The translations under genes and the position numbers were made by a program. This document shows positions 9,980 through 19,073 of a stretch of 64,000 nucleotides of DNA, piece after piece. The DNA comes from Pelagicoccus sp. SDUM812005. GTDB taxonomy: Bacteria > Verrucomicrobiota > Verrucomicrobiia > Opitutales > Opitutaceae. The stretch covers positions 95,387 to 159,386 of the forward strand of contig NZ_JARXIA010000019.1 in assembly GCF_031127875.1 (NCBI RefSeq), in the 5' to 3' direction. Below the pieces are notes generated by a model, which did not search any database, had not been told where the DNA came from, and saw only the letters and a list, made by a program, of their open reading frames with translations. Numbering within the stretch: position 1 is the stretch's first letter; each line of letters begins with the position of its first letter.

Positions 9980-12784
9980 TCACAATTGCTTTTCGAAAAC
10001 TTGATAGAAGCGTTCGTCCTTGTGGGCGGGGAGCGGGACTTTTAGCTGTAGCAAGGCTCCCGTTCCGGTTTGATATAGAGGCATTTTCGTCCAGCTGGGG
10101 TTCCTGAGGTCCTCGCAGATTTTTACCTGGTAGATATATTCGGGCTTCGAGTCCGGAATGGAGAGCAGCAGGTATTGCTGTCCGAGCGTGTCGCGGCTTA
10201 TCTCCACACGGCCGGTCCGAACCGGGGATTCGAAGGAGTTCACGTTAATGTTGTAGAGCTCTACCACCTCGCTAGGAGTGAGGGCGCTGTCGTAGATGCG
10301 TACGTCGTCGATGGCGCCGGTGTAGAAGCGTTCGTCGATGGCGCTGCCAATGCGAGCGGCGGTGATGCCGGTGATAGCTTTGTTCTTTCCGGTTCCGGAA
10401 TGCCAGAGTTCGCCGTTGCGGTAGATAAACATGGCTCCCACGCTGGCGTTTTTGGTGAAGGTCCAATGGGTCCAAGCTCCCTTGAACTCCTCGTCGGTAG
10501 CGCTTTTGTTGATACGGTCGTAGCTACCGTCGTAACCGGCGTCCCAATACACGGTCGCGTTTTCGAAGGGAAGATGGATGTTCAGTATCCGCTGGTTGGA
10601 TGCGTTGACGGCGTAGAAGATCGAGTCGGCGAGTGGCTGCGAGTCACTGCCTTTAGCCCAAAAGGCGATGGAGATTTCCTCGTCGATGGAGTCGAAGACA
10701 GCTGCGGGAATTTCAATGCTTGTAGAGCTGCCGTTCATGGCGAGGGCCCTGCGGTCGGGCTCGTCGATCCAGCTGGGGGCGGCGACGCTGCCGTGGAACT
10801 GGTTGCCCGAGGAGTCGAGCGCGGTGGACCCGCTGCGGTCGTCGAGGCTCCAGTGGGCCCGAGTGGAGAGTTGAGGCTCGACAGGGTCGGGGCCCTTTTC
10901 GAAGGAGATGCGGTTGAGTTCGAAGGCGTTGGAGGCGCCGCTGATGCTGATTCTCATGCTCTGTACGCCTTCCGTGAGCGGGATGTCCGTGGCGACGGTC
11001 AGGTCCTGCCAGTCGTCGGGACCGTTGGAGCCTGTGGTTCCGTAGGGTAGAGTAACTTCGCCGGTGACGTCCGTTCCGCCGAAGCTGAATTTGATCTTTC
11101 CTCCGTTGGCTCTCGCTGCGTAGCGGATGGAGATACCGTAGGTGGTGGTAGCGGGCACTGCGACGGTGTAGGTGACCCACTCGCCATCTTGCAGGTCGGT
11201 GAGCGCGTATCCACCTTCTGAGCACGTGGCGATGTCCACTCCTTCCTCGGAGCGATAGGATCCTCCTGTATTGCTCGGGCTGGTATCGTGATAGGTACGG
11301 CCTTCCGCATCGCCGGCGAAGTGGTCGTAGTTTTCAGCTTCGATGCTCTGAGGGAGTACGTGCAGATGGAATTGAGGGAGGCCGTTCGCAAAGCCTACGA
11401 TTGGATCGCCGTAGCAGCTGTCGGGGCGGCGGAAGCCGAGTCCGCCCCAGCCGATGGCGTCGTTTGTCCAGCCAGCGGCTTCATAGCCCGCTTCTTCGAT
11501 CGCGATGTCGCGAGCTCGCAGGATCCATTTTAGTTCATCCTCGGTTTTGAGCCCTCTGCCGAGGTAGTGGGCGATAGGCATTTCGAAGATTGGGCGGACG
11601 TTGGGAAAGTCGCCGATTCCGATGGGGCTGATCGCTTTGGAAAACCAGCGACCGGTGCGGTCTAGGCGTTGTATGAATTCGCCGGATTCGACGGTTGGCA
11701 CCCAGTGCGTTTCCTGGTCTGGATACGATTTGCGGTAGGTAACGTTGTAGCGGCTGTTGTATTCGAGGCCTAGGAGGAGGCGGTCGTCGGCGTGGCTGTA
11801 GAGATCGTCGCCTTGGTTCCATGCCATTTCGGACATGGAGCAGAGCAGGCCGATGCCGAAGAAGACGTGCTGCTGGTCGCGGGAGCTCTCCTGGCATTGT
11901 CCGTTTTCCCAGATGTAGTGGGTCATGACTTCGTTGTATCCATAATCCTCGATGCTGTCTCCTTGGCTGTGACGATAGGTGTCGGCGTACTCGTTGGAGG
12001 AGAGGAGCTCGGAGCTTTCACTGGGACCGGGCGGATAGGGCAAGTCGTCGGGGCGGTGGGGAAGGCCTTGGATGTAGCGCAAGGCCCGGTCGTACATGAT
12101 TTCGTTGTCCAGGAAAATCCCCATGGCCATAACGGTTCGCCAACCGGAGAGTCCTTGGTTGCCGTGGCGACCGGAGTCGCCTTGGTAGGATTTCCAGTAG
12201 AAGGTTCCGTTGGTTCGAGAAACGGTGGGTGGAACTTCTGTATTCGAATATCCAGGATAGATGAGCATGGCCTTGAAAGCTTCGATATCTTCCGGAGCCC
12301 AGCCGTCGTAGGTGCTTTTGATGATTTCGGCGGCTTCGATCATGATATAGCCGACGCCGCCGCTGAGGGCGTCCGTACCGCCGCTGGTGACGGCGGTGAG
12401 ACCGGTCCAGGAATTGAAGATTTCGACCGCTTTGTCGGCGTGGCGGGTGTCGCCGGATAGGTACCAGCGGATGGCGTTGTAGTAGGCTGCCCGGATGTCG
12501 CTGTTCCAAGCGCTGTAGTTGACCTTGTTGTCGCGGCCGAGCTCGGTGAAGGATTTGTCGCCACGGACGGTGTAGTCGTAGCTCGACTTCGAGTCGGCGA
12601 CCATTTCGAGGTAGGAGGAGTACCACGGGTCGATCTTGGCCTCGACCATGTACTTCATGCGGTCGAGGTCGGACTTCTTGTGCGAGATGCCTGGGTGGAC
12701 GAAGTTCCGCTGGGCGGATACGGCGCCCGTCAGGATCGAGGCAATGAAAAGGAGGGTGATGAGGGGGCGTGTTCGTGTATTCAT
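9980..12784 (-). CDS. Secreted alginate-lyase-fold enzyme with CBM6 and LamG modules
   Basis: The 934-residue protein starts at ATG 12784 with a signal peptide cleaved after GAVSAQ. Residues about 25-480 are an alpha-helical alginate lyase domain (NFVHPGISHKKSDLDRMK, SAWNSDIRAAYYNAIRWYL, NGTFYWKSYQGDSGRHGNQG), as in PL5/PL38-like enzymes. A CBM6-type domain (IEAENYDHFAG..., ending FELNRISFEKG) covers about 490-640, and a LamG/concanavalin module (LSTRAHWSLDDRSGSTALDSSGN...) about 655-855, followed by a short C-terminal domain. It should cleave a uronic-acid polymer outside the cell or in the periplasm while the two modules hold the glycan. The LamG part closely matches that of the beta-helix protein at 51.9 kb. 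A TTACACTGG motif lies 79 bases upstream. It ends 39 bases from the convergent kinase gene. Confidence 0.83.
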   Translation of the reverse strand: MNTRTRPLITLLFIASILTGAVSAQRNFVHPGISHKKSDLDRMKYMVEAKIDPWYSSYLEMVADSKSSYDYTVRGDKSFTELGRDNKVNYSAWNSDIRAAYYNAIRWYLSGDTRHADKAVEIFNSWTGLTAVTSGGTDALSGGVGYIMIEAAEIIKSTYDGWAPEDIEAFKAMLIYPGYSNTEVPPTVSRTNGTFYWKSYQGDSGRHGNQGLSGWRTVMAMGIFLDNEIMYDRALRYIQGLPHRPDDLPYPPGPSESSELLSSNEYADTYRHSQGDSIEDYGYNEVMTHYIWENGQCQESSRDQQHVFFGIGLLCSMSEMAWNQGDDLYSHADDRLLLGLEYNSRYNVTYRKSYPDQETHWVPTVESGEFIQRLDRTGRWFSKAISPIGIGDFPNVRPIFEMPIAHYLGRGLKTEDELKWILRARDIAIEEAGYEAAGWTNDAIGWGGLGFRRPDSCYGDPIVGFANGLPQFHLHVLPQSIEAENYDHFAGDAEGRTYHDTSPSNTGGSYRSEEGVDIATCSEGGYALTDLQDGEWVTYTVAVPATTTYGISIRYAARANGGKIKFSFGGTDVTGEVTLPYGTTGSNGPDDWQDLTVATDIPLTEGVQSMRISISGASNAFELNRISFEKGPDPVEPQLSTRAHWSLDDRSGSTALDSSGNQFHGSVAAPSWIDEPDRRALAMNGSSTSIEIPAAVFDSIDEEISIAFWAKGSDSQPLADSIFYAVNASNQRILNIHLPFENATVYWDAGYDGSYDRINKSATDEEFKGAWTHWTFTKNASVGAMFIYRNGELWHSGTGKNKAITGITAARIGSAIDERFYTGAIDDVRIYDSALTPSEVVELYNINVNSFESPVRTGRVEISRDTLGQQYLLLSIPDSKPEYIYQVKICEDLRNPSWTKMPLYQTGTGALLQLKVPLPAHKDERFYQVFEKQL

Positions 12785-12862
12785 CGGGCCTGAAAGTCGG
12801 ATGATTTAGGGGGATCCGATCAGGCTCTCGAGTGAGGAAGTGTGGGGCGAACTGTTCCGATG

Positions 12863-12878
12863 TTACACTGGAAACGGC
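12863..12878. promoter_or_regulatory. TTACACTGG motif upstream of alginate-lyase-fold gene
   Basis: TTACACTGGAAACGGC is one of five copies of the same word in this window, all between genes. It lies 79 bases before the start at 12784, in the same orientation relative to the gene as the copies near 15.3, 25.7 and 61.8 kb. Probable operator of a shared regulon; the regulator is not known. Confidence 0.5.
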
Positions 12879-12897
12879 GAGCGCTGCTAGCGGTCGC
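12877..12897 (-). terminator. Hairpin after the unknown protein gene
   Basis: Arms GCGAGCGCT and AGCGGTCGC pair with one mismatch around a three-base loop, 13 bases after the stop of the minus-strand gene ending at 12910. No T-run follows on the minus strand, so it may be a weak or factor-dependent terminator, or simply part of the adjacent regulatory region. Confidence 0.35.
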
Positions 12898-12909
12898 CGC
12901 GCGGCTCCG

Positions 12910-13554
12910 CTACTCCTCGTCGGTCTGGCTGCTGGCGTCCTTCAAGAGCTCTTTGGCTCGAGCGATGGCGTGCTCCTTTTCGGGGCCATCGGCCATTTCG
13001 AAGGCTTGGTTGAGCATATCGAGGGCGGTGTCGGTATCGATGAACTCCAGTTCGAGGTCGGAGCCACCGAAGATCGGCTCGCAATCGGGCAAGGTGGTGT
13101 CGACGATCGGCTCTTCGATCTTGGCCTTTCGTTGCATCCACATCTGGTGCGGGATGGTGCCTTCCTGTTCGAAGGCGTAGAAGGGGCCCTGTTGGTCGAG
13201 TCCTGCCTCGCGTACGGCGTCGGCTAGGTCGGGGACGTATTCCTCGATCTCGGGAAGCGCGTTTTCGATTTGGAGGTCCCACATGAGCAGCTTTCCGCTG
13301 CGGAGGGCCCGGTAGTGGAAAAGCTCGGGACGCTCCGAAATCGCCTTGAGCACGACCTCTTGGGGAGCCTGCAGGACAAGGCCCTCGAGTCGCGTAGCTA
13401 GGAGCATGGATGCGAGGTATATCGGTAGAGGAAGTGATATGTTTTCTTCTTCCATAGATCTCCATGCTGGAAGGAGGCGCTTTTGAACGCGAGAGGATTT
13501 AGCTGCGGATAGGGATGCAATTTGCGATTGCGGAGTGGCGAAACGCGTGTCCAT
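12910..13554 (-). CDS. Unknown protein, 214 residues
   Basis: I do not recognise this protein. It has no signal peptide or membrane segment, is rich in acidic residues toward the C-terminus (ending KELLKDASSQTDEE), and reads like a soluble cytoplasmic protein with helical segments such as LPLPIYLASMLLATRLEG and KEHAIARAKELL. Its codon and base use match the neighbours. Two starts are plausible: ATG 13554, with GGAG six bases upstream, and ATG 13455 (MEEENISLPLP), also preceded by GGAG. The first 33 residues look less ordered than the rest, so the shorter form is quite possible. It lies 94 bases after the sulfatase gene on the same strand and could be co-transcribed with it, before a hairpin at 12877. 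Confidence 0.6.
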   Translation of the reverse strand: MDTRFATPQSQIASLSAAKSSRVQKRLLPAWRSMEEENISLPLPIYLASMLLATRLEGLVLQAPQEVVLKAISERPELFHYRALRSGKLLMWDLQIENALPEIEEYVPDLADAVREAGLDQQGPFYAFEQEGTIPHQMWMQRKAKIEEPIVDTTLPDCEPIFGGSDLELEFIDTDTALDMLNQAFEMADGPEKEHAIARAKELLKDASSQTDEE

Positions 13555-13648
13555 TCGCCGCTCCGCAGGGGGCTAGCTGGCAGCGTCGGTCGAAGGCATT
13601 CCTCGAATGACGATGCTGCTCGCGGCGTGGCGGGTGGCCGCCTTCGGG

Positions 13649-15250
13649 CTATTGGGCGGCCTCTTGGTATAGCTCCTCTGTTCGCTGCCGTAGTTTCTTT
13701 AGAACTTCGGCGAACTCGGGATTGCCGACCAGGTTGTTCATCTCCTGCGGGTCGCGTTCGAGGTCGTAGAGTTCCTCGATCGGTGGGGTGTGCTCGTAGT
13801 AGACAAAGTATTTCCAGCGGTCGGTGCGGACGCCGCGGGAGCGATAGGATTTGTTGGCGTCGATGAGCTGCTGGTTGATCTTGTCCACGTCGGGATCGTG
13901 GCGGGAGCGAAACAGGTCCACGAGGAAGAGGTTTTCCATGAGGACGGCGTCCCGCCACTGGGATCGGTCTTGGGTTTGGTGCAGCAGGCCGGTGAAGTCG
14001 TGGCCTTGGGAAAGGGAAGGCGCGTTGACTCCGGCTAGAGAGAGGATGGTGGGGGCGAGATCGACGGAGGAGATGAGGGCGTGCTCGCGTCGGCCTGGCG
14101 TGGATACGGGCTCGCGTCCGTCGAAGACGATGAGCGGGGCCTTGACGGATTCTTCGTAAAGGATGCATTTGTCGAAGAGTCCGTGGGAGCCGATGAGGCG
14201 GCCGTTGTCGCTGGTGTAGATGATAATTGTGTTTTCGAGCAGGCCCTTTTCCTTGAGCTTCTCCACCATGAGCCCGACTTGCTGGTCTACGGTGTAGCCT
14301 TGGGTGGCGAAGCGGCGGACCTGGCGTTGGTAGAGCTCGGGGGTGGAGGTGCGGTTCTTGTGGAGAGGGACGCCGCGGGCGTTTTCCTTGACGACCTTTG
14401 GCAGCTCTTCGTTTTCACCTTCGACCCAGTTTTCGGGGGCAGAGAAGACGTGGTCCTTGAAGAGCTCGTAGTGCGGCATGTAGACGTGGTCGTTGCTGTC
14501 GTGCTTGACCGCATAGAAGCTCACGGAGAGACAGAAGGGCTGGTTCTCGGGTTGCGTATCCAGAAAGTTGAGAATGGCTTTGCCGGTTCTGAGGGTTCGG
14601 GTTTCACCCTTCTGCTTCTCGCCTTGGTAGATCCGTTGCAGGCCGGGATCCTCGGCGGGCCACATTTCGAACTTCTTGTTTTCGACGGTTTCGGCTCCAG
14701 CGAAGTAGTCGAAGACGTGCCGCATGTTCTCTTCGTAGAAGTGCTGGGCGGGGGTACTGGGACGGGTGGCTTCTTCGGTGACGGTGAAGCCGACCTTGCC
14801 GATGAAGCCGGTGCGGTAGCCGGCGGCCTTGAGCAGGGCAGGGTAGCTTTGGTTGAAGTCGGCTCGCGAAAGCGTGTAGTCGTTGGGGGCGACGAAGCCG
14901 ACGCGGTGGCTGGAGTAGTGGCGTCCCGTCAGTACGGTGACGCGGCTGGGCATGCAGATGGCGACCGCTTGGATGGCGTTGTCAAAAGTGACTCCTTGGG
15001 CGGCGAGGCGGTCGAGGTTGGGAGTCTTGAATTCCGTATTCCCGTAGCAGCCGAGCTGGTTCCAGCGCTGGTCGTCGGTCATCAGGAAGATGATGTTCGG
15101 CTTCGAGGCGTCGCGTGCGATTTCCTCTGAAGCGCTTGCCGCGGCATGCGCGGCGGAGCTGCTGAACAGGCAGAGAGAGAGCAGGAAAAAGGGGGCAAGG
15201 AAAACGTTTACCCCCCAAAAGAGTGTTTGCGAAAGGAAAGGTTTTTTCAT
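13649..15250 (-). CDS. Secreted type I sulfatase
   Basis: The 533-residue protein starts at ATG 15250 (MKKPFLSQTLFWG...), with a long hydrophobic signal segment ending near SAAHAAASA. It shows the arylsulfatase hallmarks: PNIIFLMTDDQ metal ligands near residues 51-61 and CMPSRVTVLTGRH, where Cys99 is the residue converted to formylglycine, plus TSDNGRLIGSHG and a C-terminal RTDRWKYFVYYE strand. It removes sulfate esters from a glycan after export; the substrate cannot be read from sequence. Upstream lie the palindrome TTACCTTGGTAA (61 bases) and the TTACACTGG motif (95 bases), shared with the divergent dehydrogenase-cytochrome gene. No formylglycine-generating enzyme is encoded in this window. 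Proteins of this form in marine Verrucomicrobiota act on fucoidan and related sulfated glycans, which is the likely context here. Confidence 0.9.
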   Translation of the reverse strand: MKKPFLSQTLFWGVNVFLAPFFLLSLCLFSSSAAHAAASASEEIARDASKPNIIFLMTDDQRWNQLGCYGNTEFKTPNLDRLAAQGVTFDNAIQAVAICMPSRVTVLTGRHYSSHRVGFVAPNDYTLSRADFNQSYPALLKAAGYRTGFIGKVGFTVTEEATRPSTPAQHFYEENMRHVFDYFAGAETVENKKFEMWPAEDPGLQRIYQGEKQKGETRTLRTGKAILNFLDTQPENQPFCLSVSFYAVKHDSNDHVYMPHYELFKDHVFSAPENWVEGENEELPKVVKENARGVPLHKNRTSTPELYQRQVRRFATQGYTVDQQVGLMVEKLKEKGLLENTIIIYTSDNGRLIGSHGLFDKCILYEESVKAPLIVFDGREPVSTPGRREHALISSVDLAPTILSLAGVNAPSLSQGHDFTGLLHQTQDRSQWRDAVLMENLFLVDLFRSRHDPDVDKINQQLIDANKSYRSRGVRTDRWKYFVYYEHTPPIEELYDLERDPQEMNNLVGNPEFAEVLKKLRQRTEELYQEAAQ

Positions 15251-15310
15251 CGGGGTGTATTCGCTTACCACTGGGCCCAGTGTCCGAACAGCCTTCAATC
15301 CTTCCTTTGC

Positions 15311-15322
15311 TTACCTTGGTAA
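15311..15322. promoter_or_regulatory. Palindrome TTACCTTGGTAA upstream of sulfatase
   Basis: Arms TTACC and GGTAA are symmetric around TT. The site lies 61 bases before the sulfatase start at 15250 and resembles the 14-bp palindrome at 7554-7567 (TTACCATGGTAA core), which lies 57 bases before a lyase gene. The pair suggests one shared repressor or activator. Confidence 0.5.
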
Positions 15323-15341
15323 CGTGGCGGTCCTGAGTCGC

Positions 15342-15358
15342 TTTCCAGTGTAAACTGG
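15342..15358. promoter_or_regulatory. Inverted TTACACTGG motif between divergent sulfatase and dehydrogenase genes
   Basis: TTTCCAGTGTAAACTGG contains the reverse complement of TTACACTGG and also has CCAGT/ACTGG arms, so here the site is partly palindromic. It is 121 bases before the dehydrogenase-cytochrome start at 15479 and 95 before the sulfatase start. Relative to the plus-strand gene it has the same orientation as the other copies have to their genes. Confidence 0.5.
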
Positions 15359-15478
15359 GGGGCGGTTGCTCGGTTGCTTCGAAGGTTTCCTCTAGCTTGC
15401 GAGCTTGCTGCAGCGAGCGGCGGCCCTTTCGACCTCTGTTCCCGTTTCAGCCCCATTGCCCTTCCTTTTTTATCAATC

Positions 15479-18079
15479 ATGTTATTCTCACGCTTTTTCG
15501 AACAGTGTACTAAAGTCGCTTTGCTGGCGCTTGCTCCCGCGGCGTTCGCCGACTTCGATCCGGAGCTTCACGAGCAGGTGAAGCCTATGGAAGCCGAGGA
15601 CAGCCTTGCTTCCATGGTGGTGCAGGATGGGTATCGGCTAGAGTTGGTAGCCAGCGAGCCGATGGTGGAGGAGCCGGTGCTGTTCGAGTTTGACGGCAAC
15701 GGTCGCATGTACGTGGCGGAGATGTTGACGTACATGCAGGACGCGGACCGTACGGGGACCATGCAATCGACCAGTCGTATCAAGCGCCTAGAAGATTTGG
15801 ACGGTGATGGCGTGATGGATACGTTTACGATATTCGCGGACAACCTGCTCTTGCCCCGCATGATCCTGACCCTGGAGGACGGGCGGATTTTGGTTCGTGA
15901 AACGAATACCTTGGACCTGCTTCTGATCGAGGATACGGACGGCGACGGCGTAGCTGACAAGCGAAGCGTATTCTACAAAGGCGGTAGACGCGGCGGAAAC
16001 CTGGAGCACCAGCCCAGTGGCTTGCTTTGGTCGATCGACAATTGGATTTACGAAACGTATACGAAAAGTCGATACCGGATCGATGGCGAGGGGATGCGTA
16101 CCGAGGAGACCTTGTACGGCGGCGGCCAATGGGGCTTGACGCAGGACGCGGCCGGAAGGCTCTACTACTCGACCGCTGGCGGCGAGGACCCGGCGTTCGG
16201 TTTCCAGTTTCCCATCGTGTACGGCCGAGTAGTGGTGGAAGACGAGCAGGCGAAGGGGTTTCGCGAGGTTTTTCCCTTGGACCAAACGCCGGACGTGCAG
16301 GGTGGTCTGAAGCGATTGCGCGATGACAACACCTTGAACAAGTTTACCGGAGTGGGAGGGCAGAGCATCTACCTGGGGGACGCGATGCCTGAGCTGCAGG
16401 GGAATCTCTTCCTGCCGGAGCCAGTGGGTAACCTGATTCGCCGCGCGGAAGTGAACCGGGAAAACGGATACACGCAGCTGACGCATCCCTACCAGGACGA
16501 AAAGAAGGAGTTCATCGCAACGCGGGACGCGAATTTCCGTCCGGTTTGGAGCGGCACGACTCCCGACGGCGGCTTGATGTTCGTAGACATGTATCGCGGC
16601 ATTATCCAAGAAGGGAATTGGACCAAGAAGGGCAGCTACTTGCGGGAGGTGATCGACAAGTACGGCTTTGACCGAAATATCGGCCGGGGACGTATCTACC
16701 GTTTGACGCGGGACGGAGCGGCGTATGGCGAACAGCCGCGCTTCTACGGCATGAGGCCGCAGGAAATGGTATCGGCTCTCTCGCATCCCAATGGCTGGTG
16801 GCGTATGACTGCCCAAAAGCTGATCGTGCTCTCGCAGGACTTGTCGGTGGTCGAGGCGCTGAAGCGCAAGGCATTGTCGGACGAAAACGCCTTGGGCCGC
16901 TTGCACTCGCTTTGGACCTTGGAAGGTCTAGGAGCGATCGACGAAGATTTATTGACCAAGCTAATGCTGAACGATTCGGACTCGGACGTGCGTTCCGCAG
17001 CGGTGCGCATTTCCGAAGCGTTGGTGAAAGAAGGAAACGAGGATGTACTTAAGCTTTGGGTACAGATCGCGAAAGGCGACGACGTGGAGCTTAGCCAGCA
17101 AGTGCTTCTATCGCTATTCTACCTGGACAAGAGCGAGGACTTGCGGAACGAGATTCGGGAGTACGCGCAAGCCCGAAATCCCGAAGCGCGCGGCTTGGCT
17201 GCGATCGAGGAGCATGAAAATTGGATCAAGGCGGAGCAGGAGCGCGAAGCGCAAATGGCGGCGCTCGGCGAAGAGTTTTCAGAGGCCTATGCGGCGGGGC
17301 AGACGATATATCGTACCCTGTGCTATACCTGCCATGGCGAAGACGGCACAGGCGTAGCGTTGCCGGATGGCAGCAAGCTCGCACCTTCTTTGGCTGATAG
17401 TCCGCGGGTAAAGGGGGGTATCGGCACCTTGGCCCGCATTATTCGGGATGGCCTGCAAGGCCCTATCGATGGCAAGACCTATGGCGGGGGCGTAATGGCC
17501 GGCATGGGTAGCAACGGAGACGCGTGGGTTGCCAACGTGCTTACGTATCTACGTGCCGAATACGGCGACTTGGAGCAAGTGGTGCGCGAAGAGCAAATCG
17601 CGAAGGTGGCGAGCTTGGATGCCGATCGTTCCGAACCGTGGACTCTCGAGGAGTTGGTGGAACGTTACGGCAAGCGCCTGGTCGCCGACGAGACTTGGGA
17701 GGTCAGCGCCAGCTCCGGCGAGGATCGGCTCTCTTACTTGCTGGATGGGGATACTCGTACTGCTTGGCAGGGAGATGAGGGAATGGTTTCCGGGCAATGG
17801 CTACAGGTCGAGTTTCCGGAGCCGCGTCGTCTGAGTCGGATCGTCCTCAACAGCGGTCGCTCCAAGAGGGACTTCGCTCGCGCGTTCCGCGTCGAGTATT
17901 CGCAAGATGGCGACACTTGGGAGCTTTTGGAGGAGAACGAAGTGGGCCAAACCGTTTCGACGGTGGAAGCCTTGGGGCTTGCGGCGCGCTTCATTAAAGT
18001 CACTCTACTGGCTGGCCCCCCAGAACGACGTTGGGCAGTAAACGAACTAGAGCTGTATGGAAGCAAAACCGATGACTAA
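15479..18079 (+). CDS. Secreted sugar-dehydrogenase-like cytochrome c with discoidin domain (Pirellula/Verrucomicrobium type)
   Basis: This 866-residue protein begins at ATG 15479 with a signal peptide (MLFSRFFEQCTKVALLALAPAAFA). The N-terminal two thirds is a beta-propeller of the PVC membrane-bound dehydrogenase type (GYRLELVASEPMVEEPVLFEFDGNG is its usual opening), then a HEAT-like helical segment. A cytochrome c domain has CYTCH at residues 615-619 and probable Met ligands further on. Residues about 735-865 form an F5/8-type C (discoidin) domain beginning DETWEVSASSGED and ending INRLELYGS-like (NELELYGS), which suggests glycan binding. It probably oxidises a sugar or sugar acid in the periplasm and passes electrons to the heme. 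The ThuA-like lipoprotein gene overlaps its end by eight bases, showing translational coupling. The substrate is unknown; the surrounding fucan-degradation genes make an algal sugar likely. Confidence 0.85.
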   Translation: MLFSRFFEQCTKVALLALAPAAFADFDPELHEQVKPMEAEDSLASMVVQDGYRLELVASEPMVEEPVLFEFDGNGRMYVAEMLTYMQDADRTGTMQSTSRIKRLEDLDGDGVMDTFTIFADNLLLPRMILTLEDGRILVRETNTLDLLLIEDTDGDGVADKRSVFYKGGRRGGNLEHQPSGLLWSIDNWIYETYTKSRYRIDGEGMRTEETLYGGGQWGLTQDAAGRLYYSTAGGEDPAFGFQFPIVYGRVVVEDEQAKGFREVFPLDQTPDVQGGLKRLRDDNTLNKFTGVGGQSIYLGDAMPELQGNLFLPEPVGNLIRRAEVNRENGYTQLTHPYQDEKKEFIATRDANFRPVWSGTTPDGGLMFVDMYRGIIQEGNWTKKGSYLREVIDKYGFDRNIGRGRIYRLTRDGAAYGEQPRFYGMRPQEMVSALSHPNGWWRMTAQKLIVLSQDLSVVEALKRKALSDENALGRLHSLWTLEGLGAIDEDLLTKLMLNDSDSDVRSAAVRISEALVKEGNEDVLKLWVQIAKGDDVELSQQVLLSLFYLDKSEDLRNEIREYAQARNPEARGLAAIEEHENWIKAEQEREAQMAALGEEFSEAYAAGQTIYRTLCYTCHGEDGTGVALPDGSKLAPSLADSPRVKGGIGTLARIIRDGLQGPIDGKTYGGGVMAGMGSNGDAWVANVLTYLRAEYGDLEQVVREEQIAKVASLDADRSEPWTLEELVERYGKRLVADETWEVSASSGEDRLSYLLDGDTRTAWQGDEGMVSGQWLQVEFPEPRRLSRIVLNSGRSKRDFARAFRVEYSQDGDTWELLEENEVGQTVSTVEALGLAARFIKVTLLAGPPERRWAVNELELYGSKTDD

Positions 18080-19061
18080 TACCCTAATTAAGACAATTAC
18101 CCTTGCCGCAACCCTTTTGGCTCTCGCTTTCCAAGCGGGTTGCAGTTCTGCCGATGGTCAGGAGCGCATGCGTGTGCTGATCGTGGATGGACAAAACAAC
18201 CACGACGTCTGGCCCAAGTCCTCGCAGATGATGAAGCAGTATCTCGAGGAGACGGGGCTTTTCGAAGCCGAGATCGATCGAGTACGCTACGTTTGGAAAG
18301 GCGAACGCTTCTTGCCCGAGTACGCTTTGAACGACGGCGTGGAACGCGAGGCGGTGAAGCAGCCCAAGCCCGATCCCGACTTTACTCCGGACTTTTCCCA
18401 GTACGATTTGGTGATTTCCAATTTCGGATGGAAAGCGGCGCTTTGGCCGGATGAGACGCGAGCGGCCTTCGAGCAATACTTGTCGCAAGGCGGAGGCCTG
18501 ATCGTAGTGCACGCGGCCGACAATTCCTTCCCAGAATGGGATGAGTACAATCGCATGATCGGTCTCGGTGGCTGGGGCGGTCGCAACGAGACGCACGGGC
18601 CCTACGTTTTTTATAACGAGGCAGGCGAGAAGGTGGTCGACCACTCCGAAGGCAAGGGTGGAACCCACGGAGCTCGCAGCGAGTTTTTGATCGAAATCCG
18701 GGATCCGGAGCACCCCATCACGCGCGGCATGCCTGCTCGCTGGCTGCATACCGAAGACGAGTGCTACGGCAAGTTGCGCGGTCCGGCGGAAAACATGACA
18801 ATCCTCGCGACTGCGTATTCAGATCCGAATACGAAAGGGACCGGACGCCACGAGCCGATGTTGATGACGATCGGCTACGGAGAAGGCCGCGTTTTCCATA
18901 TGACATTGGGGCACGACGAACTTGCTTTCCAAGGGGCGGGCTTCATCGCCACCCTCCAGCGCGGAGCGGAATGGGCAGCTACGGGAGAGGTCACTCAGGA
19001 GCTCCCCGAAGATTTCCCAAGCGAGACGGAGGCCACGTTTAGGCCATTCGTTCGCAAATAG
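18072..19061 (+). CDS. ThuA-like domain lipoprotein
   Basis: The ATG at 18072 overlaps the stop of the upstream dehydrogenase gene. The 329-residue product has a lipoprotein signal with lipobox AFQAGC (Cys24), then a ThuA/GATase1-like domain beginning MRVLIVDGQNNHDVWPKSS, with YDLVISNFGWKAALW, GGGLIVVHAADNSF and a C-terminal RVFHMTLGHDE segment. ThuA-like proteins are tied to sugar oxidation and 3-keto-sugar metabolism, and in Planctomycetota and Verrucomicrobiota they often pair with dehydrogenase-cytochrome proteins of the type encoded just upstream. It is probably anchored in a membrane facing the periplasm. A strong terminator follows at 19074-19105. An in-frame ATG at 18057 exists but would put extra residues before the signal. 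Confidence 0.87.
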   Translation: MTNTLIKTITLAATLLALAFQAGCSSADGQERMRVLIVDGQNNHDVWPKSSQMMKQYLEETGLFEAEIDRVRYVWKGERFLPEYALNDGVEREAVKQPKPDPDFTPDFSQYDLVISNFGWKAALWPDETRAAFEQYLSQGGGLIVVHAADNSFPEWDEYNRMIGLGGWGGRNETHGPYVFYNEAGEKVVDHSEGKGGTHGARSEFLIEIRDPEHPITRGMPARWLHTEDECYGKLRGPAENMTILATAYSDPNTKGTGRHEPMLMTIGYGEGRVFHMTLGHDELAFQGAGFIATLQRGAEWAATGEVTQELPEDFPSETEATFRPFVRK

Positions 19062-19073
19062 AATTTATTGCAT

